A DNA stretch of 64,000 bases from Isochrysis galbana (GCA_018136815.1 CM030931.1:9931072-9995071), one strand, 5' to 3'. Counted from the first letter of the stretch, positions 40,401 through 50,599 are shown. Program-made: numbers and translations. The notes: a model not told the origin generated them from the sequence alone.

Positions 40401-41656
40401 ATGCTGCGGGTGGCAAGCTGGACACTCTCATCGACGTCGCGTTCTTTGCCAAGGACGACGTTGTTTTGAGGGCGGCTCTCCGATCGCGCGCTGCGTGGGT
40501 GCAAGTTGGTGCACCAAAGTCTCCCTCTTGGCAGCCTACCGCCCAGCCGGCAGCGTTGGATCTGCCGCCACCTCCTTGCGATCCGCTTCCGCCGAGGGGT
40601 CCATCTTCTTGGGATGCTCTAGTCTTAGCGGTTGGACTCGGGTCGAAATCGCGCGAAATCCTGTGTGAGGCGCAGTGGTGTCCTCAAGTCTCGTCCGAAA
40701 GCCCCGAGCCGAAAGATCGCATCAAGGCCCAACTTCTTGATGCGCTCACCCCAACCGCTTCAACTTCCGATTCCGGGCGAGCACCCTGTGCATCGCTCGA
40801 CCTCCTTGCCACGAGGCCGACAGAAATCCGGACGCTAGCATTGCTCGTCGCCGCCGTCTTGGAGGAAGAATTACCTTTGCTTACGTCAGCATTTACCGAA
40901 CGCTTCGGTGGCGGCACGTCGATCGCCGCGTTCCTCAAGCGAGTTCTCACACCTTCAACTGCTTCCCTTCTTCTCAGTCGTCTCTCCATGGGCGCGCTAC
41001 CATTAGACCCGCTCCATGCCACTGAGGCAGCAGCTGCCATTAAGCATGCTGTAGCTGACTTGCAGCGGTCGACTAGCCAGGATCTGGCACATTTGCTGCG
41101 CCTCTTGCACCCGACATCGCACAAGCATCTTGCCTGTCTAGCCAAAGCCTATCGATTTGTGCACGGAGGAGAGTCCCTAAAGGATGCACTCCGTCCGGCC
41201 CTGAGGAGATGCAATGGTGAGGCATGGGCGATACTAGAGATGATGTTGGACTCAACGAGTGAACTCGCCTCTTTCCCGCCCGCTGAGTATTGCTCCCCTC
41301 GCGCCGCTCGCGAAGCGACCATCCTCCGATCCGCACGGGGAGGGATCGTCCTGGGGGCCGACTTGCATGCATACGTCGGCATTCTGGCGGTGGCTGACGT
41401 AGCCCACATGCAAGCCTTGAGGTTTCAATATGCGAGAAAATTTAAGGAGGCACTCGGTACCACGCTGAAGGCACAGATACCGGAGGGACCACTAAGAGAC
41501 CTGCTTGTCGCCGTGGTCGAGCCAAGTGCGGTAGGTTGCCTCTCCGGAGACACGATCGATGCAGCGGCAGCGGCTCTCAATGCCGCAACCACCGGAGAGG
41601 TGTTGCGCATCGATCCATTTGTGAAGATTTTCCGAGAGTCGGGTGAGGAACGATAA
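37496..41656 (+). CDS. Large annexin-like repeat protein
   Basis: Intronless, 1386 residues from the ATG at 37496. Much of the chain is made of a recurring helical module like the annexin repeat (helix, short DLRxAYxxxYG-like helix, L..I..G.F..LL). The clearest examples are VLANISAAGARDLRLAFCRQ / YGCTLQQFLCNQIPDGEFRQF, GETSVMQLAAVRREYASL, DSAEAMALRWAYARAFRMSV and VAHMQALRFQYARKFKEAL / GTTLKAQIPEGPLRDLL. I see eight to ten candidate modules, against four in ordinary annexins of about 320 residues. The GxGT-(38)-E/D calcium sites are not evident, so calcium-dependent membrane binding is uncertain. It has no signal peptide or transmembrane segment. The stop lies 28 nt before the next start. Alternative: an unrelated alpha-solenoid. 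Confidence 0.5.
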   Translation: MGDALVLRVSWIDEGRFRAELVAELSGLLGLGRGEVAVPHVAYWRSVDVRAAGRSSRLRESLACGTTPQADARIILALEDADDCDLARTAEMFAADQNAGSASLYEVPPLLAALRTSGASHVRNLLANMLESSLRAVGRGIPTIAIDEVSAAESAATLKRLNAGGLGLAGPVKLTGPGQRVLLDAIGETSVMQLAAVRREYASLAVASTVVLRRDPAALDKLVLSSLPQGMLRDIVLGRLRTCARADLPSLAPTSALARNLARKLFSAQRFLFRPADEEAFTQVLANISAAGARDLRLAFCRQYGCTLQQFLCNQIPDGEFRQFMLAFALADDAVEGALPEGGDAGASPSPRPKRFANAAVRATRLWRSSSSGSRDVSEWVQVVGACSAADLHSTAAFLWRHGVSLDKLVRSTFDGPPAALLLARLRWAEEEERKRANSALLAPAGRLVRNPADASAEAVLRSWAVALAAAGEGGRLLLEKYQKEHNVQWEEDVAVAAPREGRVRELCLRLGQRARRPDIPAAKPPSLNASRAMVVAERLSTDHDAGQSNARKSGTPRSSKACKGAFRDDREAEVVAIAGSANDEGLLEIESALYHLHGARNLGSARDDPLLASCVAARACAPIVGLVLNARVRAALQARVESLTGDVLAALREKRFGEAWLVAVFERLGSVPGYMLSLISREVQFRARHGLVEVLQTELPAGRAAQLLVQILRISCSPSTRSIGRPCTVVVDEVKALETAVGLNRLLSTKRMDIAREEMEEVVGSCSEMQLAAISRHLEALGAMPLHALATSMLPLQEPNADEARHRDLLRRRCEIAQSQELPPLPAVTRSVSLSAEALRRALRGNLFGVKDRTSAAQQIARCDSAEAMALRWAYARAFRMSVLEDVGKVFGGTAGKLLQSWLSPLDASQEGNAHEGEVEVEASDAFIELLQRMRRRPLDPEKLAPAISELFATLSPRGLLAALQQIDAAGGKLDTLIDVAFFAKDDVVLRAALRSRAAWVQVGAPKSPSWQPTAQPAALDLPPPPCDPLPPRGPSSWDALVLAVGLGSKSREILCEAQWCPQVSSESPEPKDRIKAQLLDALTPTASTSDSGRAPCASLDLLATRPTEIRTLALLVAAVLEEELPLLTSAFTERFGGGTSIAAFLKRVLTPSTASLLLSRLSMGALPLDPLHATEAAAAIKHAVADLQRSTSQDLAHLLRLLHPTSHKHLACLAKAYRFVHGGESLKDALRPALRRCNGEAWAILEMMLDSTSELASFPPAEYCSPRAAREATILRSARGGIVLGADLHAYVGILAVADVAHMQALRFQYARKFKEALGTTLKAQIPEGPLRDLLVAVVEPSAVGCLSGDTIDAAAAALNAATTGEVLRIDPFVKIFRESGEER

Positions 41657-41684
41657 AATTTGGGGCTAATGGTGGTAATCGTGG

Positions 41685-44121
41685 ATGGAGAAGATGCGGC
41701 GGCGCCTCCGATTAGGCACCCCGTGCGAACGCCGTTGTAGGACTGCCCTAAGGAGTATCGAGCCTTGTTGGAAGTGTCCAATTGCAATGCACTCGGAATT
41801 TATCGACCTGTCTCCCTTCCACTTGTGCTCAGATGTCCAGCGCCTATGCCTCATAGTCTCCGCGCATGAACGTCGTTATAGTGCAACTCTAGAGGAAGCG
41901 GTGCGAGATGCCACTTATCAAGGAAGTGACAATCGCATGTGCGATGCTGTGCGCGCGATGCTCATCGATCGTATGGTGTGGGCGCGCAGTACCGCTCCTA
42001 GGAGCCCATCACACGTCCCCTCCTTCTTGGGACAGACAGTTGCTCCCGCGCTTCCTGGGTTCGTCACCATCGCTCGCCTCTCATTCCGCGATGCCCCTGA
42101 TGCCTCTGGGAGTGCCGGCGCTGCGAGACTACGCCTAGGTGACTTATTACGGTCGGCGGAGTCTGTTGGTGCACCGCTCCCTACAGAGATCGCCGCACTG
42201 CCTATCCTTTCAACCCTTGACGTTTCCCTTCTGCAAGGCGGATTTCTATTGCCAACCAGGCTTGACCCTCCGATTGAGGTGGATGAGTCGGATCGCAATG
42301 CAGCGACTCCGGCCGCCGCTAAGAAGAATCGCGCGCCTACCAGTTGCTTGTCGCCTGCGTCTCCTTCCCCGACGGGCCGACCACTTGCTAGAAAGTCATT
42401 TGGCCGTCAAAGTGCCCAAGTACAAGAACCCTCCCCGTCTCCACTCATACGTGGTGCTATTTGTAGGCCACAAGACAACGACGCAACAACCGCAGTATTC
42501 TTCGCCGAAGCCGGAGCCGACCTTCTCCGGGGTGACAATAATTGTAGCAAGGAAACCAGGGCTAGTCCAAGGAGAGCGAAAGGTATCGGCGCTCTCTGCA
42601 GCGGCGCGGTGTTGCAAAATCCATCGCACGGGAGCGGCGGTGGACACATGCAGAAGGTTTCGGCGGCACCCTCGTCACCGTGCAGGGCGAATAAGAGCCG
42701 GTGTCATCAGGAAACCCCCGGGAGATTGATACTGGCGAATGGAAGCTCGCCACATTGCACTGCTACAAGCGACGCCCGTATTGCTCGCGGAGGGGTTGCT
42801 TGGGTAGCAGGCGCATCGCCCATGAGCAACTGTGCACCTGGGCAGGACTCTAGAATCGGTAGTACGGGAGCCGCTACGGCAAGCAGCGACGACACAGCCA
42901 ATCTATTACCAGATGAGGCCCCTCACAAGGCTCGCATGCAAGGGGTCGCATCGGATAAAAGGGCAACACCGGTGCAAATTGACATGCCGAAGCAGAGCAA
43001 TAGATCCTCACTTAGACACATCGCCGCTACGAATGCCAAACGTGTTGCAATTCCCTCAGCCGTGGCACCCCAAACGCCATGGCCGCGAAGGGAACCCGGA
43101 AGGCGCTCTGTAAATCCACAATCCCAGACAATCGGCGCTCGTGAGGCCCTTCGTGGCGAGATCGCCGCAAGTGCAGCATCACTCAAGCATTCGGAAGATA
43201 TTTGCGCGCGGCTGCAGGAGTCGGTTAATCAGGTAAAATGCCCCACTTGACGCCGCAGGCGATTCGTCCTAGATGAGCTCAATGTTTCCATACCTTACCG
43301 ACCTTTTGTCCACCACCTTCTATAGGCGGAAGTGTTACATACTTCGTCGATTGCGTCGCTCCAATCTTCCGCACTGGAAGAGGGAGCACAATCACATCCA
43401 ATGTCTGCAGTTGCAATTAGGCGTGCTCCCAAGACCGGTAGTCGGCCAACCGGCCACTCCCGCGTCCCCGGTGCCTCGCCCCTGCTGGCGCCGCCAATTA
43501 CTTGCAGTGGGCGCAATGCTTCTCCAGCGCTCCGCGCCTCTTTGGCCGCAGCTGCCGCAACTAGCATCGAGGCTAAGGATAAGCTAGCGGCCGCCATCGA
43601 CCTTGCAAGACATGCCGTTGCCGTTCAGCAACAGGTGAGAGAGCAGAATTGCGACGGATTGCGCCGTCTCTCCCATGCTTGCCGAGCGGGGTTTTGATGA
43701 TAATATGTCTACGATGCCCAATATACTTGGCGTAGCGCCTTGTTCTAAGCGTTTCCGTCGTGACACAGCCGTGCAAAACACCCTCACGACTCGCTTTTTT
43801 GTGTTCGTTCATTTCTTCTGGCTTTGCGAGCTCGACCCATACGCCACGCACTTGCACGAGAGTGGTTTGCTAAAGTCAGTCCGCCTTCCCGGCTCAAATC
43901 CTTAGGCAGAGCTCGATCTTGCTTCTGCTGCAAATGGCGACCTTGGGCCAATGTCACCTAGCCTCCTACTTGAAATGGCCGCAGTTTTGCGCGAAGCAGC
44001 CGCTGAATGCCGTGCTGTATTGCGCGCCGGCGCTCGAGTGCATGCAGATGCGCGGTCTCAGCTTGCCGTTGCAGTGGCAGCCATCTCGCAAGCGGCTACA
44101 GTAAATCATGCCGACAGATAG
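41685..44121 (+). CDS. Unrecognised protein, three exons
   Basis: Exons 41685-43232, 43326-43634 and 43906-44121, all phase 0 with GT-AG introns of 93 and 271 nt (CAG|GTAAAA...TATAG and CAG|GTGAGA...CTTAG), giving 690 residues. The N-terminal ~180 residues look folded (FIDLSPFHLCSDVQRLCLIVSAHERR); the middle is serine-, alanine- and proline-rich with basic patches. The end of exon 1 and exons 2-3 form alanine-rich amphipathic helix likely to coil (ASAASLKHSEDICARLQESVNQ, AAATSIEAKDKLAAAIDLAR, LLEMAAVLREAAAECRAVL). I do not recognise the family. It begins only 28 nt after the annexin-like stop, on the same strand. The start could be later, for example MHSEF. Confidence 0.55.
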
Positions 44122-44402
44122 CGAAGGTAGCCCTCATCATTTTCGTTGTCTATGCAGATTGACAATTAATTATACTCAAAGGCACCAATACGCCTGGGGA
44201 CCTGGGGAGTCGCGAGTGTGTTATGCGAGTGTGCGAGTATGTTGGCGGTCTAGGATTTCGGTGCTTCTGGCCGGCAGTAAAGAGTTCACTTTACTTGTCT
44301 TAGAGTATGAGTAGAGTAGAGAGTAAAGGCATGTAGGCAGGGGCCGCCGCGCGTTGGGCGATCCGCGTTGGGTCGGGGGGGCTGTTTCGGCGCGCGCGGG
44401 TG

Positions 44403-45344
44403 ATGGCCGAGTCGGACTGGGAGATCGAGGAGAGCCCGGGCAAGGGGCCGGCGCGGCAGGGATCATTGTGGGGCACCGAGGTACTAGTCGAACAGCAAGG
44501 CCCATCCTCGCCGGGCCAATCCTTCACTTCGCCGGGCAGAGCCGCAGCGCATGCCGCCGCCGATAGTGATTGGGAGATTGAGTCCAACGCATCGGGCCGC
44601 ACGAAGCCAGTGGAGCCAGCTGCGCTGGAGCCTGGGACGCCGCCTACTTGCATTCCTGTCGAAGAGCTGACTATTCCAGTGCTACGGGCTGGAGAAGTCA
44701 TCTCTGGCTCGGCGACGGAGATACCTAGCTTGGACTCGGCGCTTGAAAGATCTGGTGACTCATGGCAGATTGAGGAGACAGAGTCTGACCTGTTGGCCGA
44801 ATCAACTGGTTCCTGGGTAATTGAAACTTCACGAGCCGTTTCACCGAGGACTTCTATTACCACAGTGGCCAAGGCACCGCCGCAGCTCCATTGCGAATCT
44901 GTTGCATCGCCCTCACCCGAGCTCATGGCACCACCTGCCAACACCGCTCCTGGTGCACGACGAACACGTCAGTTGAGAGGTTCCGCCGCAATGGCTGCAT
45001 CTGCGGCTGCAATCCCGCCGCGAGCACTGCGGCCCGGAGGTATCTCAGAGGTTTGGCCGCCGCCGCTTGAATTGAGAACGTTTGTGGGGCACGAGGGAGA
45101 AGTCAAGCGGCCAAAATCAAAGGAAATGCTCGCATTGTGTTCCCAACTGCAACAAGGCAGTGGACCGCTGGCAGACCGTCTGCGACAACTTGCCAGCGAG
45201 CATCAGCGACATAGCCGCCGATGGTACAAGCACACTCCACTAAATGTACGGCCAGTGGCCTCCGACGCCGCGTTCTGGAGTTGTCTATTGAATAGTCTTT
45301 GTCTGTCAGACGATCCAAGCCAAGAAACAAGTGCTGCAGCGTGA
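44403..45344 (+). CDS. Unrecognised protein with SDWEIE-type repeats
   Basis: Intronless, 313 residues from the ATG at 44403. A short acidic motif around tryptophan recurs four times in the first 150 residues: SDWEIEE, SDWEIES, DSWQIEE and GSWVIET, separated by 40-60 disordered residues. The C-terminal third has a more structured segment (KEMLALCSQLQQGSGPLADRLRQLASEHQRHSRRW). The repeats look like linear binding motifs for a partner, but which one I cannot say. The spacing W-x-I-E does not fit the ATG8-binding W-x-x-I/L/V core. Confidence 0.6.
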   Translation: MAESDWEIEESPGKGPARQGSLWGTEVLVEQQGPSSPGQSFTSPGRAAAHAAADSDWEIESNASGRTKPVEPAALEPGTPPTCIPVEELTIPVLRAGEVISGSATEIPSLDSALERSGDSWQIEETESDLLAESTGSWVIETSRAVSPRTSITTVAKAPPQLHCESVASPSPELMAPPANTAPGARRTRQLRGSAAMAASAAAIPPRALRPGGISEVWPPPLELRTFVGHEGEVKRPKSKEMLALCSQLQQGSGPLADRLRQLASEHQRHSRRWYKHTPLNVRPVASDAAFWSCLLNSLCLSDDPSQETSAAA

Positions 45345-45864
45345 GACGAAAGCAGGTGGAAGAGCCCCTCTGGCATATTTATGTTTGTCGTACGTGGTCT
45401 GTGTCAACTTCTCATGAATTCTAAGGCCATTAAGTCTATACTTAGTTCATCCATTTGTGGGCACGAGCCCCCGCCCCCCGCCTCTCGCGCTCTTCCATCC
45501 ACCTAGCCTCCCCCCCCGCTCCCTTAGCCTTAGCTATGGGTAGGGCGGCGGGCGGGAACTTGAAGCAAAGGGTGGTGCAAGAAGAGAATGTGTGAAGTGG
45601 CGCAAGAGTTCTGTTTCAATGGCTAGTGGCCTCGTTGTGGGCCTGTTCGTGAAGCTGCCTGTGGTTCCGTGCACATGTAAAATGCCATTGTAATTGTAAG
45701 TCATCATGTGCATAACCAGAAAAAAAAACTTTTAATATTCTCGCCTCGCGCGCGGCTATGAAGTTGACTATCGTAGCCACGCCCAGTTCCCTTACTTCCC
45801 GCCTTGCGGCCACTCCCCTCGTGCTCTACTTAGGGGCATAACCAGAAAAAAGAACATGCCTGGG
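45345..45864. other. Intergenic with dispersed-repeat copy
   Basis: Downstream sequence of the previous gene. At 45718-45842 lies the second copy of the CTTTTAAxATTCTCGCC repeat family described at 33050. Confidence 0.6.
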
Positions 45865-46433
45865 CAGTAAGACCCGTAACAGGTTTGATTTTAGCAATCT
45901 GGATATCTGGTTGGAGTTCAGATTTGGTATCCAGATAGTATCCGGATACCTCTGGAGCTCGTTAGGAATATCCAGATAGATACTGATAGTTGGGCAGACA
46001 TACCAGTTATGCCAGATATTCGGAATATCCGGGTATCAGGTACTTATTCTTTTATTCCCCCGGCCACCTTAAATAGATCGGCGTGCCACTACTCCGTGCG
46101 ATGGCGTGGCGGCCTTCAGTTTCCGCTGCGTTTGATCAGAGGGTGCAACTCGAGGTTCCCTTTTTTTGTCACGCCCCTCCCAACTTTTTAGGTATATAAT
46201 TTCTACTGACCCCTAACTTCGCCCCTAAGTCGGGAGTCGGGAGTTGACCGCGCGCAAACAAACATAAACACGGGGACCCATCGTGGAAGACACGATCGCC
46301 CCGCCCTTGTTGAAGAATGCAACCATGCCCGCTGCCCGACTTGAACAATGCAACCATGTGGGCGTCCGACTGCTGACGTCCGCCCTTGCACGCGCATGGG
46401 CAGCACGCCGGGTGGCGACGTCTTCAGAAGACT

Positions 46434-47330
46434 TTACACAGTTTCCACGCCGTTTGATTGAAAGGAAGAAGCAAGCGATTCCCCAGGAGTCTGCAGGATG
46501 CACTTCGCCCCAGTGACCGCCACTCCACCTGCAAGCGTGTGAATGAGCTGCAGCATGCGTGTGATCATGGATTGCGAGATCGCGGCGTCGTCATAGCTCG
46601 CCAAGGAGGTGCGGTTGAGAAGATGGATGTCAACTGTGTAGAGCTCCCGATTCCCCGCTCGCTGGAGGCTCTCGGCCGCGCTCTTGGTTGCCGCGGACCA
46701 CGACCGTGCAAAGTCGTACTTCCAGTCTGCACGTTCAAAAAAAGAGGTGGTCTCTGTTTTCCCGGCGAGTGGCGCGCTCCTCGGCTTCCTCGTCCAACGA
46801 CGCGTCCAGCACGGCCGGCGCGCGCACCGGCTGGTGCGCCACGTCGTGGACGACGCGCAGCCACACCCGCACCGGACCGCCGAGCTCATGTGTTGAGCGC
46901 CCCGAGAGGACCACGCCCACGCGCAGCGGCATCCTGCGCCTCCGTCAGCCTTCCTCCAAACCCCCCAGTGCGCGCGTGCAACGCGCGGCAAAACTGATCG
47001 GCCGTCAGCGCCGCTCGGGCGCGAGCTGGACGGCGTCGAGGATGCGGACGTCGACGCCGACCGTGGGGAAGGACACATCGGCACCCGGACCATCGGGTGC
47101 GCAAAGTAGGCGAGCTCCTTGCGCAGCGTCTCCACCTGGACGGAGCGCGTCTCCGCGCGTGTGCCTGGCGCGCGCCGGTGCCGCTCCCCGCGGCCGGGTA
47201 CCGCACCACCGCCACGACGCCGTCGCGCACAATCACGCACGGCGTGCCGGACGAGGCCGTCTGCCCATCGGCGGCGCACGCCGCCTCGAGCGCCGCCACG
47301 AAGGACGAGTACGAGTGCGCGCGCAAGTTT
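46434..47330 (-). pseudogene. Scrambled coding block, function unknown
   Basis: On the minus strand, protein-like sequence jumps between frames: RAHSYSSFVAALEAACAADG and VIVRDGVVAVVRYPAAG at the upstream end, TRSVQVETLRKELAYFAHPM and ADVSFPTVGVDVRILDAVQL in the middle, then ADWKYDFARSWSAATKSAAES and ELYTVDIHLLNRTSLASYDD toward 46500. High GC and a coherent flavour suggest a former gene or captured gene fragment with several frameshifts inside the TIR unit. I recognise no family. Confidence 0.35.
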
Positions 47331-47351
47331 GTACCTTAATAAGGGAGTCCT

Positions 47352-48065
47352 TTAAGTAGAACTTATACCGTCCACATGGGGGGCATTTGCCAAAAAAACA
47401 ACCAAACCTGAGGTTGCACCCTCTTCTCTGATATCCACGGCACCATCATTCCTATCAAGATCAAGATACCCTTTGAGCTGTTGGTAGAGCCTTGGGTGTT
47501 TTGACTTGCAGTGATTCAAAAGTGATGTTGGCCCACCACCTGGCTTCAACCGATCACCGCATATGTTTATACCGTCTTCAGACAAATGTTGGCATTCAAC
47601 AATGCCAGCAGTCTCAGTGGGCTTGAAGATGGACCAAATGGGTGAGGTGCGCCGGCCGGTATCCTCTAGACCGGTCTTTTCCTTCGTGGCTTCGTCGGTG
47701 TGGGCAGAATTGATAGCAGTTGTGGCGTGGCCTGCTGCAGGTACTGGTCCGAATGGCGTGATGGCACTCCTCGGCCCAGTCTCGGTCGCTTTCTGCCTTT
47801 CACGCGCCTCCTTGTTGTCACGCAGTTGCTTGGCATACTGCGCTTCCTCCTCCTTCTTCGCTGCCTCGAACGCGGAGATGTGAGGCTCCATGCCGGCGAG
47901 GTTCTCCATGGGCTCCCAGGTGTCGGCGCTCTCCGAGAAGCCCTCCCATCGAATCAGATACTCAGGCTTCCCCCGCACCAGCCGTCGAGCCACTATGAAG
48001 TCCACTTCATACATTCTGTCATCCTCATCCCCCTCCTCATTGCTCTTCCGACGCTTCCTCCCCAT
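47352..48065 (-). CDS. Chromodomain plus BED-finger protein
   Basis: 237 residues from MGRKRRKSNEEG (ATG at 48065); an upstream in-frame ATG at 48314 would give 320 residues with a Leu/Arg-rich leader. Residues ~18-58 are a canonical chromodomain: YEVDFIVARRLVRGKPEYLIRWEGF then SADTWEPMENL, with the aromatic cage (Y, W, W) that reads methylated lysine. A charged helix follows (FEAAKKEEEAQYAKQLRDNKEARERQ). Residues ~150-190 fit a BED zinc finger, C-x10-C then LLNHCKSKHP (H-x4-H), the DNA-binding module at the start of hAT transposases. No catalytic core follows. It is probably the N-terminal part of a chromodomain-bearing transposase, or a domesticated derivative. Confidence 0.65.
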   Translation of the reverse strand: MGRKRRKSNEEGDEDDRMYEVDFIVARRLVRGKPEYLIRWEGFSESADTWEPMENLAGMEPHISAFEAAKKEEEAQYAKQLRDNKEARERQKATETGPRSAITPFGPVPAAGHATTAINSAHTDEATKEKTGLEDTGRRTSPIWSIFKPTETAGIVECQHLSEDGINICGDRLKPGGGPTSLLNHCKSKHPRLYQQLKGYLDLDRNDGAVDIREEGATSGLVVFLANAPHVDGISST

Positions 48066-48755
48066 GCACTCTGGCAACAAGCCGGAAAGCAAGCCGACCT
48101 CGGTTGCCGCGATCGCTGCAGCAATGCCGCATGCAAGCATTCGGTGCTTGCTCTGCGCGATGGTCACGATGGCGATGGAGCGCTCGTCACCAGCGGCCTT
48201 CTTCGACGCGCGCAGGAGCACTCCATCATCGCGGCTGCGCGTCTTTACGATCGAGCACAGCGCCCTCGGACGACTGAGGGTGAGCAGGAGACTGTGGAGC
48301 CTGGTCGCTGCCATCTCTCCCGCTCCCGCGCTCCTTCCTCTCCCGCTCCCGCGCCCCTTCCTCTCTTCTGTTTGCACAACTCTCGGCCCTCGGCTCTCCG
48401 CTCACCCCCTTGTGATTACATAAATAAGCATGATGTTTTATCATATTACATGCCGTAAGTAGCTACTCATACCTGGATCCGGCTACTTAATAGGCAAAGA
48501 TACCTAGTATCTAGATATCTGGCAAACCGGTTACTAGTCTTACTGGGCAGATCATACTTTTATCCAGTGGCAGCAACTCCTAGATGAACAGGCAGATCTT
48601 ATTTTCACCCATAGAAATGGGGCATGCCCATGAAGCTCTAGTGCCCAATGTATCAGTACACTACTAATAAGTAGCTCTCAGGAACTGTGGGTTCGGGTTC
48701 ATCGTCAGAGAACCTAACGTACTCTCTGACAATTAAACACCGTCGCTCAGGATGT

Positions 48756-50335
48756 CTAGTACTCCTCGCCCTCCTCCTCGCCTTCGCCCTCGGCGGACTC
48801 AGCACCAACCTCCTCGTAGTCCTTCTCGAGTGCGGCCATGTCCTCACGAGCCTCAGAGAACTCGCCCTCTTCCATGCCTTCACCGACATACCAGTGAACG
48901 AAGGCACGCTTCGCGTACATGAGATCGAACTTGTGGTCGATACGCGAGTAGAGCTCGGCAATGCACGTCGAGTTCGACATCATGGTGACGGCGCGCATCA
49001 CCTTCGCCAGGTCGCCTCCAGGCACAACGGTCGGCGGCTGATAGTTGATGCCGCACTTGAAACCGGTCGGGCACCAGTCGACGAACTGAATCGTACGCTT
49101 GGTCTTAATGGTCGCCACCGCCGCGTTGACGTCCTTGGGAACGACATCGCCGCGATACATGAGGCAGCATGCCATGTACTTTCCGTGGCGCGGGTCGACC
49201 TTGACGAGCATGGAGGCTGGCTCAAAGACGGAGTTGGTGATTTCAGCCACCGAGAGTTGCTCATGGTACGCCTTCTCCGCCGAGATGATCGGAGCGAAAG
49301 ATGCGATCGCCAGGTGGATGCGCGGGTATGGAACGAGGTTGGTCTGGAACTCGGTCAGGTCGACGTTGAGCGCGCCGTCGAAGCGGAGCGAGGCGGTCAG
49401 GGACGAGATGATCTGAGCCGTAAGGCGGTTAAGGTTGGTGTACGTCGGACGCTCAATGTCAAGGTTGCGACGGCAGATGTCATAGAGGGCCTCGTTGTCA
49501 ACCATAAAGGTCACATCGGTGTGCTCGAGGAGTGTGTGCGTGGAGAGCACGCAATTGTACGGCTCGACGACGGCAGTCGAGACCTGCGGTGCCGGGTAGA
49601 TTGTGAAGGACACCTTCGACTTGCGGCCGTAGTCCACGGAAAGGCGCTCAAGGAGGAGTGCGCCAAGGCCAGAGCCGGTGCCGCCGCCAATGGCGTTGAA
49701 GGCAAAGAAACCCTGGAGGCCAGTGCAATTGTCCGCCAGCTTGCGAATGCGGTCGAGGACGAGGTCGACAATCTCCTTGCCCACAGTGTAGTGGCCACGG
49801 GCGTAGTTGTTGGCGGCGTCCTCCTTACCAGAGATGAGCTGCTCCGGGTGGTAGAGCTGGCGGTAAGTGCCCGTGCGGACTTCATCGATCACGGTCGGCT
49901 CAAGATCGACGAACACGGTGCGGGGAACGTGCTTGCCCGAGCCCGTCTCGGAAAAGAAGGTGTTGAAAGCATCGTCACCACCGCCGATGGTCTTGTCCGA
50001 CGGCATCTGGCCATCGGGCTGGATGCCGTGCTCGAGGCAGAAGAGCTCCCAGCATGCATTACCAGTCTGGACGCCGCCCTGGCCAAGGTGGATGGTGATG
50101 ACCTCACGCTGCACATCGCAAAATGGAGAAGGAGGGGGGGGGAGTCAGTGGAGTGCCCAGAACGTCTGCTACGACAGATGGCGTGCAGCAGGGAGGGGGA
50201 GGGCCCGTGAGAGGGGCCGGGAACAGCGACAGCGAACTCGACGAGGTATTGCGACTGGGCGCGGCGTGCTCAGCGTGAGTGAGTGCGGTGGCGTCGTGGG
50301 TTCGCCACACTGGGGCGGGGGGGGGGTCTCACCAT
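48756..50335 (-). CDS. TUBA: Alpha-tubulin
   Basis: Exon 1 supplies only the initiator ATG (50335-50333, CAATG|GTGAGA). After a 224-nt intron, exon 2 (50108-48756) encodes the other 450 residues, starting [10 protein letters not shown]. Total 451, the normal length. Alpha rather than beta: [25 protein letters not shown] with acetylatable Lys40, the eight-residue H1-S2 insert and [10 protein letters not shown] with catalytic Glu254. The nucleotide loop GGGTGSG and the C-terminal EGEEEGEEY with terminal tyrosine are intact. Substitutions include [23 protein letters not shown] where most alphas have [23 protein letters not shown], so it is a divergent but apparently functional isotype. Upstream lies a long G/A tract. 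Confidence 0.96.
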
Positions 50336-50399
50336 TGCGAGTGGAAGAGCGAGTTGAGAGAGAGAGACGAGTGGGGAAGTTAGGGGGCAGGTGGAAGTG

Positions 50400-50599
50400 G
50401 AGCGGGGCGCGCGGGGGGGGGAAGGGGGGCGGGGGGGGGGGGGCGGGGCGGGGGGGGGGGGGGGGTGTCAGGCGTTGAGGCGTTGAACTGCCGCCGTGGG
50501 TTTGACCGGGGGGGAGGGAAGGGGGGGGGAGAGGGGGGGGGGGGGGGGGGGGCCGAGAGCCACCCGACGTCGCCGCCGTCCGTTTGGGGGGGGACGTTG

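Larger units (their letters stand above)
45865..48549. mobile_element. TIR-bounded unit carrying chromo-BED gene
   Basis: The left end, near 45866, reads CAGTAAGACCCGTAACAGG and pairs with the reverse complement of 48519-48545 (CAGTAAGACTAGTAACCGG). Both ends are followed inward by clusters of TCCAGATA / TATCTGG / ATCCGGATA motifs in both orientations, the subterminal style of the hAT elements in this window. The interior holds the chromodomain/BED gene and a frame-scrambled coding block. I found no matching target duplication, so the unit is old or the exact ends are off by a few bases. Confidence 0.55.

Noticed and set aside
44403-44860. ATG8-binding (LIR/AIM) motifs in the WEIE repeats
   Set aside because: The core needs W-x-x-I/L/V; here the residue at +3 is acidic, so the pattern does not fit.
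48687-50210. 507-codon plus-strand frame
   Set aside because: Exactly opposite the alpha-tubulin coding sequence, whose protein match is unambiguous.
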